A DNA stretch of 35,557 nucleotides. Origin: Pseudomonas sp. TH10. Lineage in GTDB: Bacteria; Pseudomonadota; Gammaproteobacteria; Pseudomonadales; Pseudomonadaceae. Both the position numbers and the translations under genes were made by a program. Numbering within the stretch: position 1 is the stretch's first letter; the number at the start of each line of letters is the position of its first letter. The notes under the pieces are model-generated. The model worked only from the letters and a program-made list of their open reading frames with translations, made no database searches and was not told the origin of the DNA. Below are positions 7,020 to 17,219 of the stretch, piece after piece. Location: the NCBI RefSeq assembly GCF_016651255.1, contig NZ_JAEKEG010000068.1, forward strand, positions 1 through 35,557, given 5' to 3'.

Positions 7020-7988
7020 TCAAGAGCGAGGCGCGTACGCAAACACGTCGGCACGCATCTGGTGAGCGTCCATCCCGGCCTCGACCAGAGCGTCGAGTGT
7101 GCCGTAGACCATGGCCGGCGAACCGCTGGCGTAGACGTGCAGCGGTTTCAGATCCGGGAAGTCTTCGCAGACCGCCTCGTGCAGCATGCCGCAGCGCCCT
7201 TCCCAGCCGCACTGATCGCTGACGACTTTGTGCAGGAACAGATTGGGCAGCTTCAGCCATTCGTCCCAATGTTCGATCTCATAGAAATCTTCCGGACGAC
7301 GCACGCCCCAGTACAGATGCACCGGGTGTTTGAAGCCGTTGGCGCGGCAATGTTCGATCAGTGCGTGAATCTGGCCCATGCCGGTACCAGCAGCGACCAG
7401 CACCAGCGGCCCGTCGGGCAATTCCGCCAGATGCGTGTCACCGAACGGCAGCTGAACGCGCACCATCGGGTTGCGTTGCAGCTGTTCTACCAGGCTCAGC
7501 GCACTGCTTTCGCGCGCCAGCACGTGTATTTGCAGGTCCCGGCCCGAATGGGGCGCCGAGGCCAGGGAAAAGGCCGACTTCTCGCCATTCTCCCGCTCGA
7601 TCATCAGATACTGCCCGGCGTGATAGCGCGGCGGCTTGCCGGCAGGCGCTCGCAAGCTGACGCGCCAGGTGTCGCCACCCACGTCCCGGCACTCGATGAC
7701 CTGACACGCCAAGCTACGCACAGGTAATTCTCCCAGCGAGAGCACGCCATCCCACAGCACGACGCAGTCTTCCAGCGGCTGCGCAATGCAAGTGTAGAAC
7801 TCACCGTGATCGCGCACATCGCCGCTCTGCTCGACGCGGCCTTCCACCAGCAGCGCCGCGCACACGTGACAATTACCATTGCGGCAGCTTTGCGGGCATT
7901 CATAGCCCAACCGCCGCGCACCGTCGAGAATCCGCTCACCGGGCCGTATCTCAAGCACTGCTCCGGAGGGCTGAAGGGTTACACGCAT
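7020..7988 (-). CDS. 2Fe-2S ferredoxin-NAD(P)H reductase (annotated in Pseudomonas as CDP-6-deoxy-delta-3,4-glucoseen reductase)
   Basis: This 322-residue protein has an N-terminal plant-type [2Fe-2S] domain with cysteines at about 35, 40, 43 and 67, then an FAD-binding domain with YHAGQYLMIE and KSAFSLASAP, and a C-terminal NAD(P)-binding domain with VLVAAGTGMGQIHALIEHC. This is the layout of oxygenase reductases and of AscD-like reductases, and the customary name is an inheritance from the sugar enzyme. No oxygenase partner is adjacent. The ATG shares one base with the ubiD stop (TGATG), so the gene is translationally coupled to ubiD. An electron-supply role near ubiquinone synthesis is possible but unproven. 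Confidence 0.85.
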   Translation of the reverse strand: MRVTLQPSGAVLEIRPGERILDGARRLGYECPQSCRNGNCHVCAALLVEGRVEQSGDVRDHGEFYTCIAQPLEDCVVLWDGVLSLGELPVRSLACQVIECRDVGGDTWRVSLRAPAGKPPRYHAGQYLMIERENGEKSAFSLASAPHSGRDLQIHVLARESSALSLVEQLQRNPMVRVQLPFGDTHLAELPDGPLVLVAAGTGMGQIHALIEHCRANGFKHPVHLYWGVRRPEDFYEIEHWDEWLKLPNLFLHKVVSDQCGWEGRCGMLHEAVCEDFPDLKPLHVYASGSPAMVYGTLDALVEAGMDAHQMRADVFAYAPRS

Positions 7989-9454
7989 CAATCTATTCCT
8001 AATTGATTCCAGATGGCATCGATCCGTTGGGTAACGGCGTCGTCCTTGACAATCACACGGCCCCACTCGCGAGTGGTTTCGCCCGGCCACTTGTGGGTGG
8101 CATCGAGGCCCATCTTCGAACCCAGGCCAGAAATCGGCGAGGCGAAATCGAGATAGTCGATCGGCGTGTTATCGATCATCACCGTGTCGCGCTTGGGGTC
8201 CATGCGCGTGGTGATCGCCCAGATCACATCATTCCAGTCCCGGGCGTTGATATCGTCGTCGGTGACGATAACGAATTTGGTGTACATGAACTGTCGCAAA
8301 AACGACCAGACACCGAGCATCACGCGCTTGGCGTGCCCCGGATACGATTTCTTCATGGTCACGATGGCCATGCGGTACGAGCAACCTTCCGGCGGCAGGT
8401 AGAAATCGGTGATTTCCGGGAACTGCTTCTGCAGGATCGGCACGAACACTTCATTCAGCGCCACGCCGAGAATCGCCGGCTCATCCGGCGGACGGCCGGT
8501 GTAGGTGCTGTGGTAGATCGGCTTGATCCTGTGGGTGATGCGCTCGACGGTGAACACCGGGAAGCTGTCGACTTCGTTGTAGTAACCGGTGTGGTCACCG
8601 TACGGGCCTTCGTCGGCCATTTCGCCCGGATGGATCACGCCTTCAAGGATGATCTCGGCGGTGGCCGGCACTTGCAGGTCGTTGCCACGGCACTTGACCA
8701 GCTCGGTGCGGTTACCGCGCAGCAGACCGGCAAAAGCGTATTCGGAGAGACTGTCCGGCACCGGCGTCACGGCGCCAAGAATGGTCGCCGGATCGGCACC
8801 CAGAGCCACGGACACCGGGAACGGCTGGCCCGGATGTTTCTCGCACCATTCGTGGAAGTCGAGCGCGCCGCCACGGTGGCTCAGCCAGCGCATGATCACC
8901 TTGTTACGGCCGATCACTTGCTGACGGTAGATGCCAAGGTTCTGGCGCTCCTTGTTCGGGCCTTTGGTGACAGTCAGGCCCCAGGTGATCAGCGGGCCAA
9001 CGTCGCCGGGCCAGCAGGTCTGCACCGGCAGCATCGCCAGGTCGACGTCGTCGCCTTCGATGACCACTTCCTGGCACACCGCGTCTTTGACGACTTTCGG
9101 CGCCATCGAGATGATCTTGCGGAAGATCGGCAGCTTCGACCACGCGTCCTTCAAGCCCTTCGGCGGCTCCGGCTCCTTGAGAAAGGCCAGCAGCTTGCCG
9201 ATCTCGCGCAGCTCGCTGACCGACTCGGCGCCCATGCCCATGGCCACCCGCTCGGGGGTGCCGAACAGGTTGCCGAGCACCGGGATGTCGTAACCTGTCG
9301 GCTTCTCGAACAGCAGCGCCGGGCCCTTGGCCCGCAGCGTGCGGTCGCACACCTCAGTCATCTCCAGCACCGGCGAGACGGGAATCTGGATGCGTTTCAA
9401 CTCTCCGCGCTTTTCCAGACCGCTGATAAAGTCGCGCAAGTCGCGATACTGCAT
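7988..9454 (-). CDS. ubiD: 4-hydroxy-3-polyprenylbenzoate decarboxylase UbiD
   Basis: This 488-residue protein is UbiD, which removes the carboxyl group of 3-polyprenyl-4-hydroxybenzoate in ubiquinone synthesis using prenylated FMN supplied by UbiX. It opens [20 protein letters not shown] and contains [17 protein letters not shown], the loop [19 protein letters not shown], and [19 protein letters not shown] near the C-terminus. The length fits E. coli UbiD. The downstream reductase is coupled to it. A short gap separates it from the rho terminator, so it probably has its own promoter. Confidence 0.96.
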   Translation of the reverse strand: MQYRDLRDFISGLEKRGELKRIQIPVSPVLEMTEVCDRTLRAKGPALLFEKPTGYDIPVLGNLFGTPERVAMGMGAESVSELREIGKLLAFLKEPEPPKGLKDAWSKLPIFRKIISMAPKVVKDAVCQEVVIEGDDVDLAMLPVQTCWPGDVGPLITWGLTVTKGPNKERQNLGIYRQQVIGRNKVIMRWLSHRGGALDFHEWCEKHPGQPFPVSVALGADPATILGAVTPVPDSLSEYAFAGLLRGNRTELVKCRGNDLQVPATAEIILEGVIHPGEMADEGPYGDHTGYYNEVDSFPVFTVERITHRIKPIYHSTYTGRPPDEPAILGVALNEVFVPILQKQFPEITDFYLPPEGCSYRMAIVTMKKSYPGHAKRVMLGVWSFLRQFMYTKFVIVTDDDINARDWNDVIWAITTRMDPKRDTVMIDNTPIDYLDFASPISGLGSKMGLDATHKWPGETTREWGRVIVKDDAVTQRIDAIWNQLGID

Positions 9455-9552
9455 GCGTGAGCCTCGTTTTGGCCGTGGCGTTCGGGGAGGCAGTTTAGCG
9501 CCGAACCCCGCTGTTCAGAACCACGAACTGCCATTGATCAAAAATCAGATAG

Positions 9553-9581
9553 CAAAAAGCCGGGTTTCCCCGGCTTTTGCT
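9553..9581 (-). terminator. Rho-independent terminator of rho
   Basis: On the minus strand AAAAGCCGGG-GAAA-CCCGGCTTTTTGC forms a 10-base-pair stem with a T tract, 12 bases after the rho stop. Confidence 0.85.
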
Positions 9582-9592
9582 GATCTATCGAC

Positions 9593-10852
<1,260 letters not shown>

Positions 10853-10888
10853 ATAGGAATGACGTAATCATTTATGGAGGGGGGGAAA

Positions 10889-10905
10889 TTAAGCTTTTGG
10901 CTTAA
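10889..10905 (-). promoter_or_regulatory. Hairpin in the rho leader
   Basis: TTAAGC and GCTTAA are inverted around a five-base loop, 37 bases before the rho start, next to a run of seven C on the rho strand (10879-10885). It could affect translation or Rho-dependent autoregulation; this is inference. Confidence 0.35.
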
Positions 10906-11050
10906 TGAGGCCGCGCCGCAGAGAAGGCGACAGGATCGCGTACTTATTCGAAAAGGAGTGCGTCGGCGACGGCTAGCAGGGGGCATTGGAGAAACCAGTG
11001 CGGGGCCGAATGTACCACCTGAGTTTCGGAGCGTCTAGCCCTGAATACGC

Positions 11051-11081
11051 AAAAAGCCCCGCTATTTGCGGGGCTTTTTTT
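11051..11081 (-). terminator. Rho-independent terminator of trxA
   Basis: AAAAAGCCCCGC-TATTT-GCGGGGCTTTTTTT forms a strong GC stem with A and T tracts on both sides. It lies 20 bases after the trxA stop and could work in either direction. Confidence 0.9.
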
Positions 11082-11101
11082 CCGGCTCTTTACAGCGACG
11101 C

Positions 11102-11431
11102 TTAGATGTTGGCGTCGAGGAAAGCGGCCAGTTGCGACTTCGACAGAGCGCCGACCTTGGTCGCTTCAACGTTGCCGTTCTTGAACAGCATCAGCGTCGG
11201 GATACCACGCACGCCGTGCTTGGCCGGGGTTTCCTGATTTTCGTCGATGTTCAGTTTGGCAACGGTCAGCTTGCCTTTGTAAGTCTCGGCAATCTCGTCC
11301 AGAACCGGAGCGATCATTTTGCAAGGACCGCACCATTCAGCCCAGTAATCGACCAGGACAGCGCCTTCGGCCTTGAGTACGTCGGCTTCGAAGCTAGCGT
11401 CGCTAACGTGTTTGATAAGATCGCTGCTCAT
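11102..11431 (-). CDS. trxA: Thioredoxin
   Basis: This 109-residue protein is a single thioredoxin fold with the active site WCGPC at residues 33-37 and the cis-proline in RGIPTLMLF (Pro78). It reduces protein disulfides in the cytoplasm and is recycled by thioredoxin reductase. The ribosome-binding site TGGAGA precedes the ATG, and a strong terminator follows it. It sits directly upstream of rho on the same strand, the common trxA-rho order, but the terminator separates the transcripts. Confidence 0.98.
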   Translation of the reverse strand: MSSDLIKHVSDASFEADVLKAEGAVLVDYWAEWCGPCKMIAPVLDEIAETYKGKLTVAKLNIDENQETPAKHGVRGIPTLMLFKNGNVEATKVGALSKSQLAAFLDANI

Positions 11432-11551
11432 GGAATTCTCCAGGTTGTAAGCAAAAAAACGTGGCCCATCATAGCCGCCCTTCCCCTGTTCAGGAAGCCG
11501 CAGATGATTGAGTCTTGCTATGGTGCCCCATGAGTTTGGGTATAGCTCAAG

Positions 11552-12259
11552 TCACGCCGTGGCGGGGGCGGTAAAGGCGATTCCAGTACGAAGGGCAGCG
11601 TTGCGCACGTGTTCCTGCATCGCTTTTTGCGCGGCCCCGGAGGACCGGCGTGCGAGCGCGCGGAGGATCTTGCGGTGTTCCTGCCAGGTTTCCATGGCGC
11701 GTTCGGCACGGATGAACGGTAGTTTCTGACTCTCCAGAAACATCTCGGCGCTGTTGGTGAGGATGCTCAGCATCGCCTGATTGCCGCTGGCCAGCAGGAT
11801 TCGCCAGTGGAATTCGAAGTCCAGCTTCGCCGCCGCTTCGAAGTCGCCCACCTTCAACTCGTTGCGCATCGCGGCCACGTTGTCTTCCAGCGCATCGAGC
11901 TGGACGGTACTTAACATCACCGCTGCCAAGCCCGCAGCAAACCCCTCCAGGGCATAGCGCAACTGGAAGATGTCCAGGGGCGACGCCTGTGCCGCGAAGG
12001 GCCAGCTCAACGCCGCGTCGGACCGCGCCAGGTCCACCGGTGACTGCACGAAAACACCCTTGCCCGGCTGAATGCTGACCACACCCAACGCGCTCAGCGA
12101 CGACAGTGCTTCACGCAATGACGCCCGGCTGACGCCCAACTGCAGGGCCAGATCGCGTTGCGAAGGCAAGGCGTCGCCCGCGCCGAAACCCTGTTCGGTG
12201 ATCAGTTTGCGGATCGCTTGCAGCGCCACTTCGGGTACCGCACGGGAAATCGAATTCAT
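11552..12259 (-). CDS. GntR-family (FadR/FCD subfamily) transcriptional regulator
   Basis: This 235-residue protein has an N-terminal winged helix-turn-helix (about residues 8-70) with ALPSQRDLALQLGVSRASLR and the wing VVSIQPGKGVFV. A helical FCD ligand-binding domain follows, with LRYALEGFAAGLAA, DFEFHWRILLASGN and EHRKILRAL supplying the His and Asp residues typical of metal-assisted carboxylate binding. It is divergent from the ABC importer and most likely controls that operon, sensing an organic or amino acid. The ligand is unknown. No strong ribosome-binding site is visible before the ATG at 12259. Confidence 0.9.
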   Translation of the reverse strand: MNSISRAVPEVALQAIRKLITEQGFGAGDALPSQRDLALQLGVSRASLREALSSLSALGVVSIQPGKGVFVQSPVDLARSDAALSWPFAAQASPLDIFQLRYALEGFAAGLAAVMLSTVQLDALEDNVAAMRNELKVGDFEAAAKLDFEFHWRILLASGNQAMLSILTNSAEMFLESQKLPFIRAERAMETWQEHRKILRALARRSSGAAQKAMQEHVRNAALRTGIAFTAPATA

Positions 12260-12386
12260 GGTTGTTCAGACGCGTCAGGCCAATGTGCGGCTAGTTGTAA
12301 AGCTATTCGCCGAGTCCGGCAAGTCGTGCCCCAGCGGGGTTCGCAGAGTTATGACGATGCGCTATCAGGGTGCGAATCAGGGCTCA

Positions 12387-12401
12387 ACTGTTCAGACCAG
12401 T
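12387..12401. promoter_or_regulatory. Putative GntR/FadR-type operator
   Basis: ACTGTTCAGACCAGT is an imperfect 15-base dyad (12 of 15 positions symmetric). It resembles FadR-family operators of the type CTGGTnnGACCAG. It lies in the 256-base divergent region between the GntR gene and the ABC operon, 129 bases before the importer start. Confidence 0.5.
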
Positions 12402-12515
12402 AAGACCGAGCAAACCCAGTAAACCCGGGGGCTGTGCCACCCGAAACCGATACTTGGCATGGCCCGTGCTCTGTCGATCCGCAGAAATCACTTCTCGCCG
12501 ATTCGGAGATTTGCC

Positions 12516-13322
12516 ATGACCAAGCGTTACAGCGCCCTCCTCGCAGCCCTGTTTGCCAGCCTGATGCTGAGCCAGGCGCCCGCCCACGCCGATGGCCTGG
12601 AGGACGTGGTCAAGCGCGGCGTCCTCAAAGTAGCCGTGCCACAGGACTTCCCGCCGTTCGGCTCGGTCGGCCCGGACATGAAACCCCGTGGCCTGGACAT
12701 CGACACGGCAAAACTGCTGGCCGATCAGCTCAAGGTCAAACTCGAACTGACCCCGGTCAACAGCACCAACCGCATTCCGTTTCTGACCACCGGCAAAGTC
12801 GACCTGGTGATTTCCAGCCTCGGCAAAAACCCGGAGCGCGAGAAAGTCATCGACTTCTCCCGCGCCTACGCACCGTTTTACCTCGCCGTGTTCGGCCCGC
12901 CAGAGGCCACGATCGAGACGCTGGATGACCTCAAGGGCAAGACCATCAGCGTCACCCGGGGCGCCATCGAAGACATCGAGCTGACCAAGGTGGCCCCGGA
13001 AGGCGTGACCATCAAGCGTTTCGAGGACAACAACTCGACCATCGCCGCTTATCTCGCCGGGCAGGTCGACCTGATCGCCAGCGGCAACGTGGTGATGGTT
13101 GCGATCAGCGAAAAGAACCCGAAACGTGTGCCGGCGCTGAAAGTGAAGCTCAAGGATTCGCCGGTCTACGTTGGCGTGAACAAGAACGAAGCAGCGCTGC
13201 TGGGCAAGGTCAACCAGATCCTCGCTACTGCTAAAACAGACGGCGCACTGGAGAAAGAACTCCCAGACCTGGCTGAAAGAGCCACTGCCGGCCGATCTCT
13301 GATCGTCGCTCGGGAGATTTGA
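12516..13322 (+). CDS. ABC transporter substrate-binding protein, polar amino acid type
   Basis: This 268-residue protein has a signal peptide (about residues 1-25, ending APAHA) and a class 3 solute-binding domain. Visible motifs are RGVLKVAVPQDFPPFG, PRGLDIDTAKLLADQL and TTGKVDLVISSLGKNPER with the ligand-binding arginine. It captures an amino acid or similar solute in the periplasm for the two permeases and the ATPase downstream. The ATG at 12516 gives a proper signal peptide and follows CGGAGATTTGCC; an in-frame start at 12459 would add 19 residues. The substrate cannot be named from sequence. Confidence 0.92.
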   Translation: MTKRYSALLAALFASLMLSQAPAHADGLEDVVKRGVLKVAVPQDFPPFGSVGPDMKPRGLDIDTAKLLADQLKVKLELTPVNSTNRIPFLTTGKVDLVISSLGKNPEREKVIDFSRAYAPFYLAVFGPPEATIETLDDLKGKTISVTRGAIEDIELTKVAPEGVTIKRFEDNNSTIAAYLAGQVDLIASGNVVMVAISEKNPKRVPALKVKLKDSPVYVGVNKNEAALLGKVNQILATAKTDGALEKELPDLAERATAGRSLIVAREI

Positions 13323-13323
13323 C

Positions 13324-13998
13324 ATGGCTTACCAGTTCGACTTTCTACCGGTGGTGCAAAATACCGACCTGCTACTGCGCGGTGCGTTGTTCACCCTTGA
13401 ACTGACCGCCATTGGCGCGGTATTCGGGGTGGCGCTCGGCATCGTTGGCGCGCTGGTACGGGCGTGGAACATTCGCCCGTTCTCGGTGATTTTCGGGGTT
13501 TACGTCGAGTTGATCCGCAACACACCCTTCCTGGTGCAGTTGTTTTTCATCTTCTTCGGCCTGCCGTCACTGGGTGTGCAGATTTCCGAATGGCAGGCCG
13601 CCGTACTGGCGATGGTGATCAACCTGGGCGCCTATTCCACGGAAATCATCCGCGCCGGCATTCAGGCGATCCCCCGAGGCCAGCTGGAAGCCGCCGCAGC
13701 GCTGGCGATGACTCGCTTCGAAGCGTTTCGCCACGTCATCCTGCTGCCGGCGCTGGGCAAGGTCTGGCCGGCACTGAGCAGCCAGATCATCATCGTCATG
13801 CTCGGTTCGGCGGTGTGTTCGCAGATCGCTACCGAAGAGTTGAGCTTTGCCGCCAATTTTATTCAGTCGCGCAACTTCCGCGCTTTTGAAACCTATGCGC
13901 TGACCACGCTGATCTACCTGTGCATGGCGCTGCTGATCCGCCAGTTGCTGAACTGGATCGGCCGTCGCTACATCAGCCGAAGCGGGAGCCGCGTATGA
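13324..13998 (+). CDS. Amino acid ABC transporter permease (HisM type), first subunit
   Basis: This 224-residue membrane protein has five or so hydrophobic segments and the HisM/GlnP family marks VYVELIRNTPFLVQLFFIFF and the ATPase-contact (EAA) loop GQLEAAAALAMTRFEAF followed by ILLPAL. It starts two bases after the binding-protein stop and overlaps the second permease by four bases (ATGA), so the operon is tightly coupled. It forms a heterodimeric inner-membrane channel with the next gene's product. Confidence 0.93.
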   Translation: MAYQFDFLPVVQNTDLLLRGALFTLELTAIGAVFGVALGIVGALVRAWNIRPFSVIFGVYVELIRNTPFLVQLFFIFFGLPSLGVQISEWQAAVLAMVINLGAYSTEIIRAGIQAIPRGQLEAAAALAMTRFEAFRHVILLPALGKVWPALSSQIIIVMLGSAVCSQIATEELSFAANFIQSRNFRAFETYALTTLIYLCMALLIRQLLNWIGRRYISRSGSRV

Positions 13999-14645
13999 GC
14001 GATTTCACCTTCTGGGACATCCTGCGCAACCTGCTCGTCGGCCTGCAATGGACACTGGCGTTGTCGCTGGTGGCGTTTATTGGCGGCGGGCTCGTCGGGC
14101 TGCTGATCCTGATCATGCGCATCTCGAAAAACGCCGTGTCGAGCAATATCGCCCGCACCTGGATCGAACTGTTCCAGGGCACGCCACTGTTAATGCAGCT
14201 GTTTCTGGTGTTCTTCGGCGTGGCGCTGGCCGGGATCGAAATATCACCGTGGACGGCCGCAGCGATTGCCCTGACCTTGTTCACCAGTGCGTATCTGGCG
14301 GAGATCTGGCGCGGTTGCGTGGAGTCGATTCCGAATGGCCAGTGGGAAGCCTCGGCGAGTCTGGCGCTGAATCCGCTGGAGCAACTGCGCTACGTGATCC
14401 TGCCGCAAGCGCTGCGCATTGCCGTGGCGCCGACCGTGGGCTTCTCGGTGCAAGTGGTCAAAGGCACCGCAGTGACCTCGATCATCGGCTTCACCGAACT
14501 GACCAAGACCGGCGGCATGCTCGCCAACGCCACGTTTGAACCGTTCATGGTCTATGGCCTCGTCGCCCTCGGCTACTTCCTGCTCTGCTACCCCTTGTCC
14601 CTCAGTGCGCGCTACCTGGAAAGGAGACTGCATGCCTCTGCTTAG
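13995..14645 (+). CDS. Amino acid ABC transporter permease, second subunit
   Basis: This 216-residue protein is a second permease of the same family. It has ARTWIELFQGTPLLMQLFLV, the segment AEIWRGCVESIPNGQWEASA leading into the ATPase-contact loop, and YVILPQALRIAVAPTVGF. The ATG at 13995 overlaps the previous stop; a longer frame upstream lies inside the first permease. It overlaps the ATPase gene by 14 bases. Two distinct permeases plus one ATPase match the glutamate/aspartate and histidine importer layout, but the substrate is undetermined. Confidence 0.93.
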   Translation: MSDFTFWDILRNLLVGLQWTLALSLVAFIGGGLVGLLILIMRISKNAVSSNIARTWIELFQGTPLLMQLFLVFFGVALAGIEISPWTAAAIALTLFTSAYLAEIWRGCVESIPNGQWEASASLALNPLEQLRYVILPQALRIAVAPTVGFSVQVVKGTAVTSIIGFTELTKTGGMLANATFEPFMVYGLVALGYFLLCYPLSLSARYLERRLHASA

Positions 14646-15369
14646 AATTTCCGCCCTGCATAAATACTACGGCGATCATCATGTGCTCAAAGGCATCGAC
14701 CTGACCGTCGAGGAAGGCCAGGTGGTGGCGATCATCGGCCGCAGCGGTTCGGGCAAATCGACCTTGCTGCGCACGCTTAATGGCCTGGAGTCGATCAACG
14801 ACGGTGTGATTGAAGTCGACGGCGAGTATCTCGACGCCGCCCGCGCCGACCTGCGCAGCCTGCGGCAGAAAGTCGGCATGGTCTTTCAGCAGTTCAACTT
14901 GTTCCCGCACCTGACCGTTGGCGAAAACGTCATGCTTGCACCGCAAGTGGTGCAGAAAGTGCCGAAAGCCAAGGCAGCGGAACTGGCGCGCGAGATGCTC
15001 GAACGGGTCGGCCTGGGGGAAAAATTTGACGCCTTCCCGGATCGATTGTCCGGCGGCCAACAGCAACGGGTAGCGATTGCGCGCGCGTTGGCGATGTCGC
15101 CAAAGGTGCTGCTGTGCGACGAGATCACCTCGGCGCTCGACCCGGAACTGGTCAACGAAGTGCTCAGCGTGGTGCGGCAACTGGCCAAGGAAGGCATGAC
15201 ACTGATCATGGTCACCCACGAAATGCGCTTTGCCCGCGAGGTCGGCGATAAATTGGTGTTCATGCACCATGGCAAGGTGCATGAGGTGGGGGATCCGAAG
15301 GTGTTGTTTGCCAATCCGCAGACGGCGGAGCTGGCGAACTTTATTGGCACCGCTGAAGCGACAGCCTGA
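14632..15369 (+). CDS. Amino acid ABC transporter ATP-binding protein
   Basis: This 245-residue ATPase has Walker A GRSGSGKST at residues 36-44, the Q-loop MVFQQFNLFPHLTV, the signature LSGGQQQR at 139-146, Walker B VLLCDE at 159-164 and the switch histidine in MVTHEM. It powers the two permeases encoded just upstream. The ATG at 14632 follows AAGGAGACTGC. The D-loop is SALDPE, and the Walker B neighbour is ITSALD where many homologues have PTSALD, a minor variation. It is the last gene of the operon. A REP pair follows and no clear terminator is seen. Confidence 0.94.
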   Translation: MPLLRISALHKYYGDHHVLKGIDLTVEEGQVVAIIGRSGSGKSTLLRTLNGLESINDGVIEVDGEYLDAARADLRSLRQKVGMVFQQFNLFPHLTVGENVMLAPQVVQKVPKAKAAELAREMLERVGLGEKFDAFPDRLSGGQQQRVAIARALAMSPKVLLCDEITSALDPELVNEVLSVVRQLAKEGMTLIMVTHEMRFAREVGDKLVFMHHGKVHEVGDPKVLFANPQTAELANFIGTAEATA

Positions 15370-15396
15370 AGGATCTGCGGTGCCCGGGCGAACGCC

Positions 15397-15486
15397 TTCG
15401 CGAGCAGGCTCGCTCCCACAGGGTTCTGTGGCGGGAAATGATTTTGTGTTCGACGCAAAACCTGTGGGAGCGAGCCTGCTCGCGAA
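15397..15486. repeat. REP inverted pair (GGGAGCGAGCCTGCTCGCGA family)
   Basis: TTCGCGAGCAGGCTCGCTCC (15397-15416, continuing CACA) and its perfect 24-base reverse complement at 15463-15486 flank a 42-base centre. It lies between the ABC operon and ppx. Confidence 0.9.
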
Positions 15487-15603
15487 TAGCCGCGCTGCGG
15501 TCTCAAGCTTTCCTGCGCTGAATCAACGGTTTGAACCATGCGCGTTGGCGCCAGCGTTTGATCGTGGCACGATGTCGGGGTTATCGACCGAGACCCCCTG
15601 ACC

Positions 15604-17106
15604 ATGCCGCAATCCCAAGCCAAGAATCTGTCCCTGATCGCCGCAATCGACCTGGGCTCCAACAGCTTTCACATGGTCGTGGCCAAGGCCCAGAACGGCG
15701 AAATCCGCATTCTCGAGCGGCTCGGCGAGAAGGTTCAGTTGGCTGCCGGCATCGACGATGAGCGCAAGCTCAACGAAGAATCGATGCAACGCGGCCTCGA
15801 TTGCCTCAAGCGCTTTGCCCAACTGATCAACGGCATGCCGCTCGGCGCCGTGCGCATCGTTGGCACCAACGCCTTGCGTGAAGCGCGCAACCGCCTCGAG
15901 TTCATCCACCGCGCCGAAGAAATCCTCGGCCACCCGGTGGAAGTCATTTCCGGTCGTGAAGAAGCGCGCCTGATCTATCTGGGCGTGTCGCACACCCTCG
16001 CCGACACCCCGGGCAAGCGTCTGGTGGCCGACATCGGCGGCGGCAGTACCGAATTCATCATCGGCCAGCGTTTCGAGCCTTTATTGCGCGAAAGCCTGCA
16101 AATGGGCTGTGTCAGCTTCACTCAGCGCTATTTCAAGGATGGCAAGATCACCCCGGCCCGCTACGCCCAGGCGTACACCGCGGCGCGGCTGGAGATCATG
16201 AGCATTGAGCACGCCCTGCATCGCCTGACCTGGGATGAAGCCATCGGCTCCTCAGGCACCATCCGCGCCATCGGCCTGGCGCTGAAGGCTGGCGGGCACG
16301 GCACTGGCGAAGTGAACGCAGAAGGTCTGGCGTGGCTCAAGCGTCGCCTGTTCAAGCTTGGCGACGTCGACAAGATCGATTTCGAAGGCATCAAGCCTGA
16401 TCGCCGGACAATCTTCCCGGCGGGCCTGGCGATTCTCGAAGCGATTTTCGACGCCCTCGAACTGCAACGCATGGATCACTGTGACGGCGCGCTGCGTGAA
16501 GGGGTGCTCTACGACCTGCTGGGCCGTCATCATCACGAAGACGTCCGTGAGCGCACCCTGAGCTCGCTGATGGAGCGTTATCACGTCGACCTGGAACAAG
16601 CGGCGCGGGTAGAACGCAAGGCGCTGCACGCCTTCGACCAGGTAGCCGAAGATTGGGACCTGGATGACGGTGTCTGGCGCGAACTGCTGGGCTGGGCGGC
16701 CAAGGTTCACGAAGTGGGCCTGGACATCGCTCACTATCATTACCACAAGCATGGCGCCTACCTGATCGAGCACTCGGACCTCGCCGGCTTCTCCCGCGAA
16801 GACCAGCAGATGCTCGCACTGCTGGTGCGCGGCCATCGCCGTAACATTCCCCGGGACAAGTTTGCCGAGTTCGGCAGTGACGGCAGCAAGCTGATCCGCC
16901 TGTGCGTGCTGCTGCGCTTCGCGATCCTGTTCCACCACATCCGTGGCACCCAGGAAATGCCCCAGGTGGTCCTGCGGGCCAATGGCGACAGCCTGGATGT
17001 GTTGTTCCCGGCCAACTGGCTGGATGAAAACCAGCTGACCCAGGCGGATTTTGCCCTGGAAGCGGAGTGGCTTACCCGGGTGGGCTTCACCCTCAACGTC
17101 CGGTAG
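15604..17106 (+). CDS. ppx: Exopolyphosphatase
   Basis: This 500-residue protein is Ppx of the ASKHA fold. The phosphate-1 loop [14 protein letters not shown] lies at about residues 13-26, [14 protein letters not shown] and [13 protein letters not shown] follow, and the phosphate-2 loop is [12 protein letters not shown]. The C-terminal half has the HD-like region with [18 protein letters not shown]. It releases phosphate from the ends of polyphosphate chains. It is convergent with ppk, sharing a bidirectional terminator. The ribosome-binding site before 15604 is weak. Confidence 0.96.
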   Translation: MPQSQAKNLSLIAAIDLGSNSFHMVVAKAQNGEIRILERLGEKVQLAAGIDDERKLNEESMQRGLDCLKRFAQLINGMPLGAVRIVGTNALREARNRLEFIHRAEEILGHPVEVISGREEARLIYLGVSHTLADTPGKRLVADIGGGSTEFIIGQRFEPLLRESLQMGCVSFTQRYFKDGKITPARYAQAYTAARLEIMSIEHALHRLTWDEAIGSSGTIRAIGLALKAGGHGTGEVNAEGLAWLKRRLFKLGDVDKIDFEGIKPDRRTIFPAGLAILEAIFDALELQRMDHCDGALREGVLYDLLGRHHHEDVRERTLSSLMERYHVDLEQAARVERKALHAFDQVAEDWDLDDGVWRELLGWAAKVHEVGLDIAHYHYHKHGAYLIEHSDLAGFSREDQQMLALLVRGHRRNIPRDKFAEFGSDGSKLIRLCVLLRFAILFHHIRGTQEMPQVVLRANGDSLDVLFPANWLDENQLTQADFALEAEWLTRVGFTLNVR

Positions 17107-17171
17107 TGCCCTACAGGGAATGCCGCAATCTTGCGAATGCCACTGCCGGCGAGTCTTGCCTTCACAGGGAC

Positions 17172-17206
17172 AAAAAATGGCGATCCGCAGGGATCGCCAT
17201 TTTTTA
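17172..17206. terminator. Bidirectional terminator between ppx and ppk
   Basis: AAAAAATGGCGATCC-GCAG-GGATCGCCATTTTTT is a perfect hairpin with A and T tracts on both sides. It lies 65 bases after the ppx stop and 13 bases after the ppk stop. Confidence 0.9.
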
Positions 17207-17219
17207 TGCCCCTTGAGGC

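Noticed and set aside
8003..9460. Long open frame (485 codons) on the plus strand over ubiD
   Set aside because: It is a GC-driven shadow of ubiD. Its protein is low-complexity in His, Arg and Gly and matches nothing, while ubiD is unmistakable.
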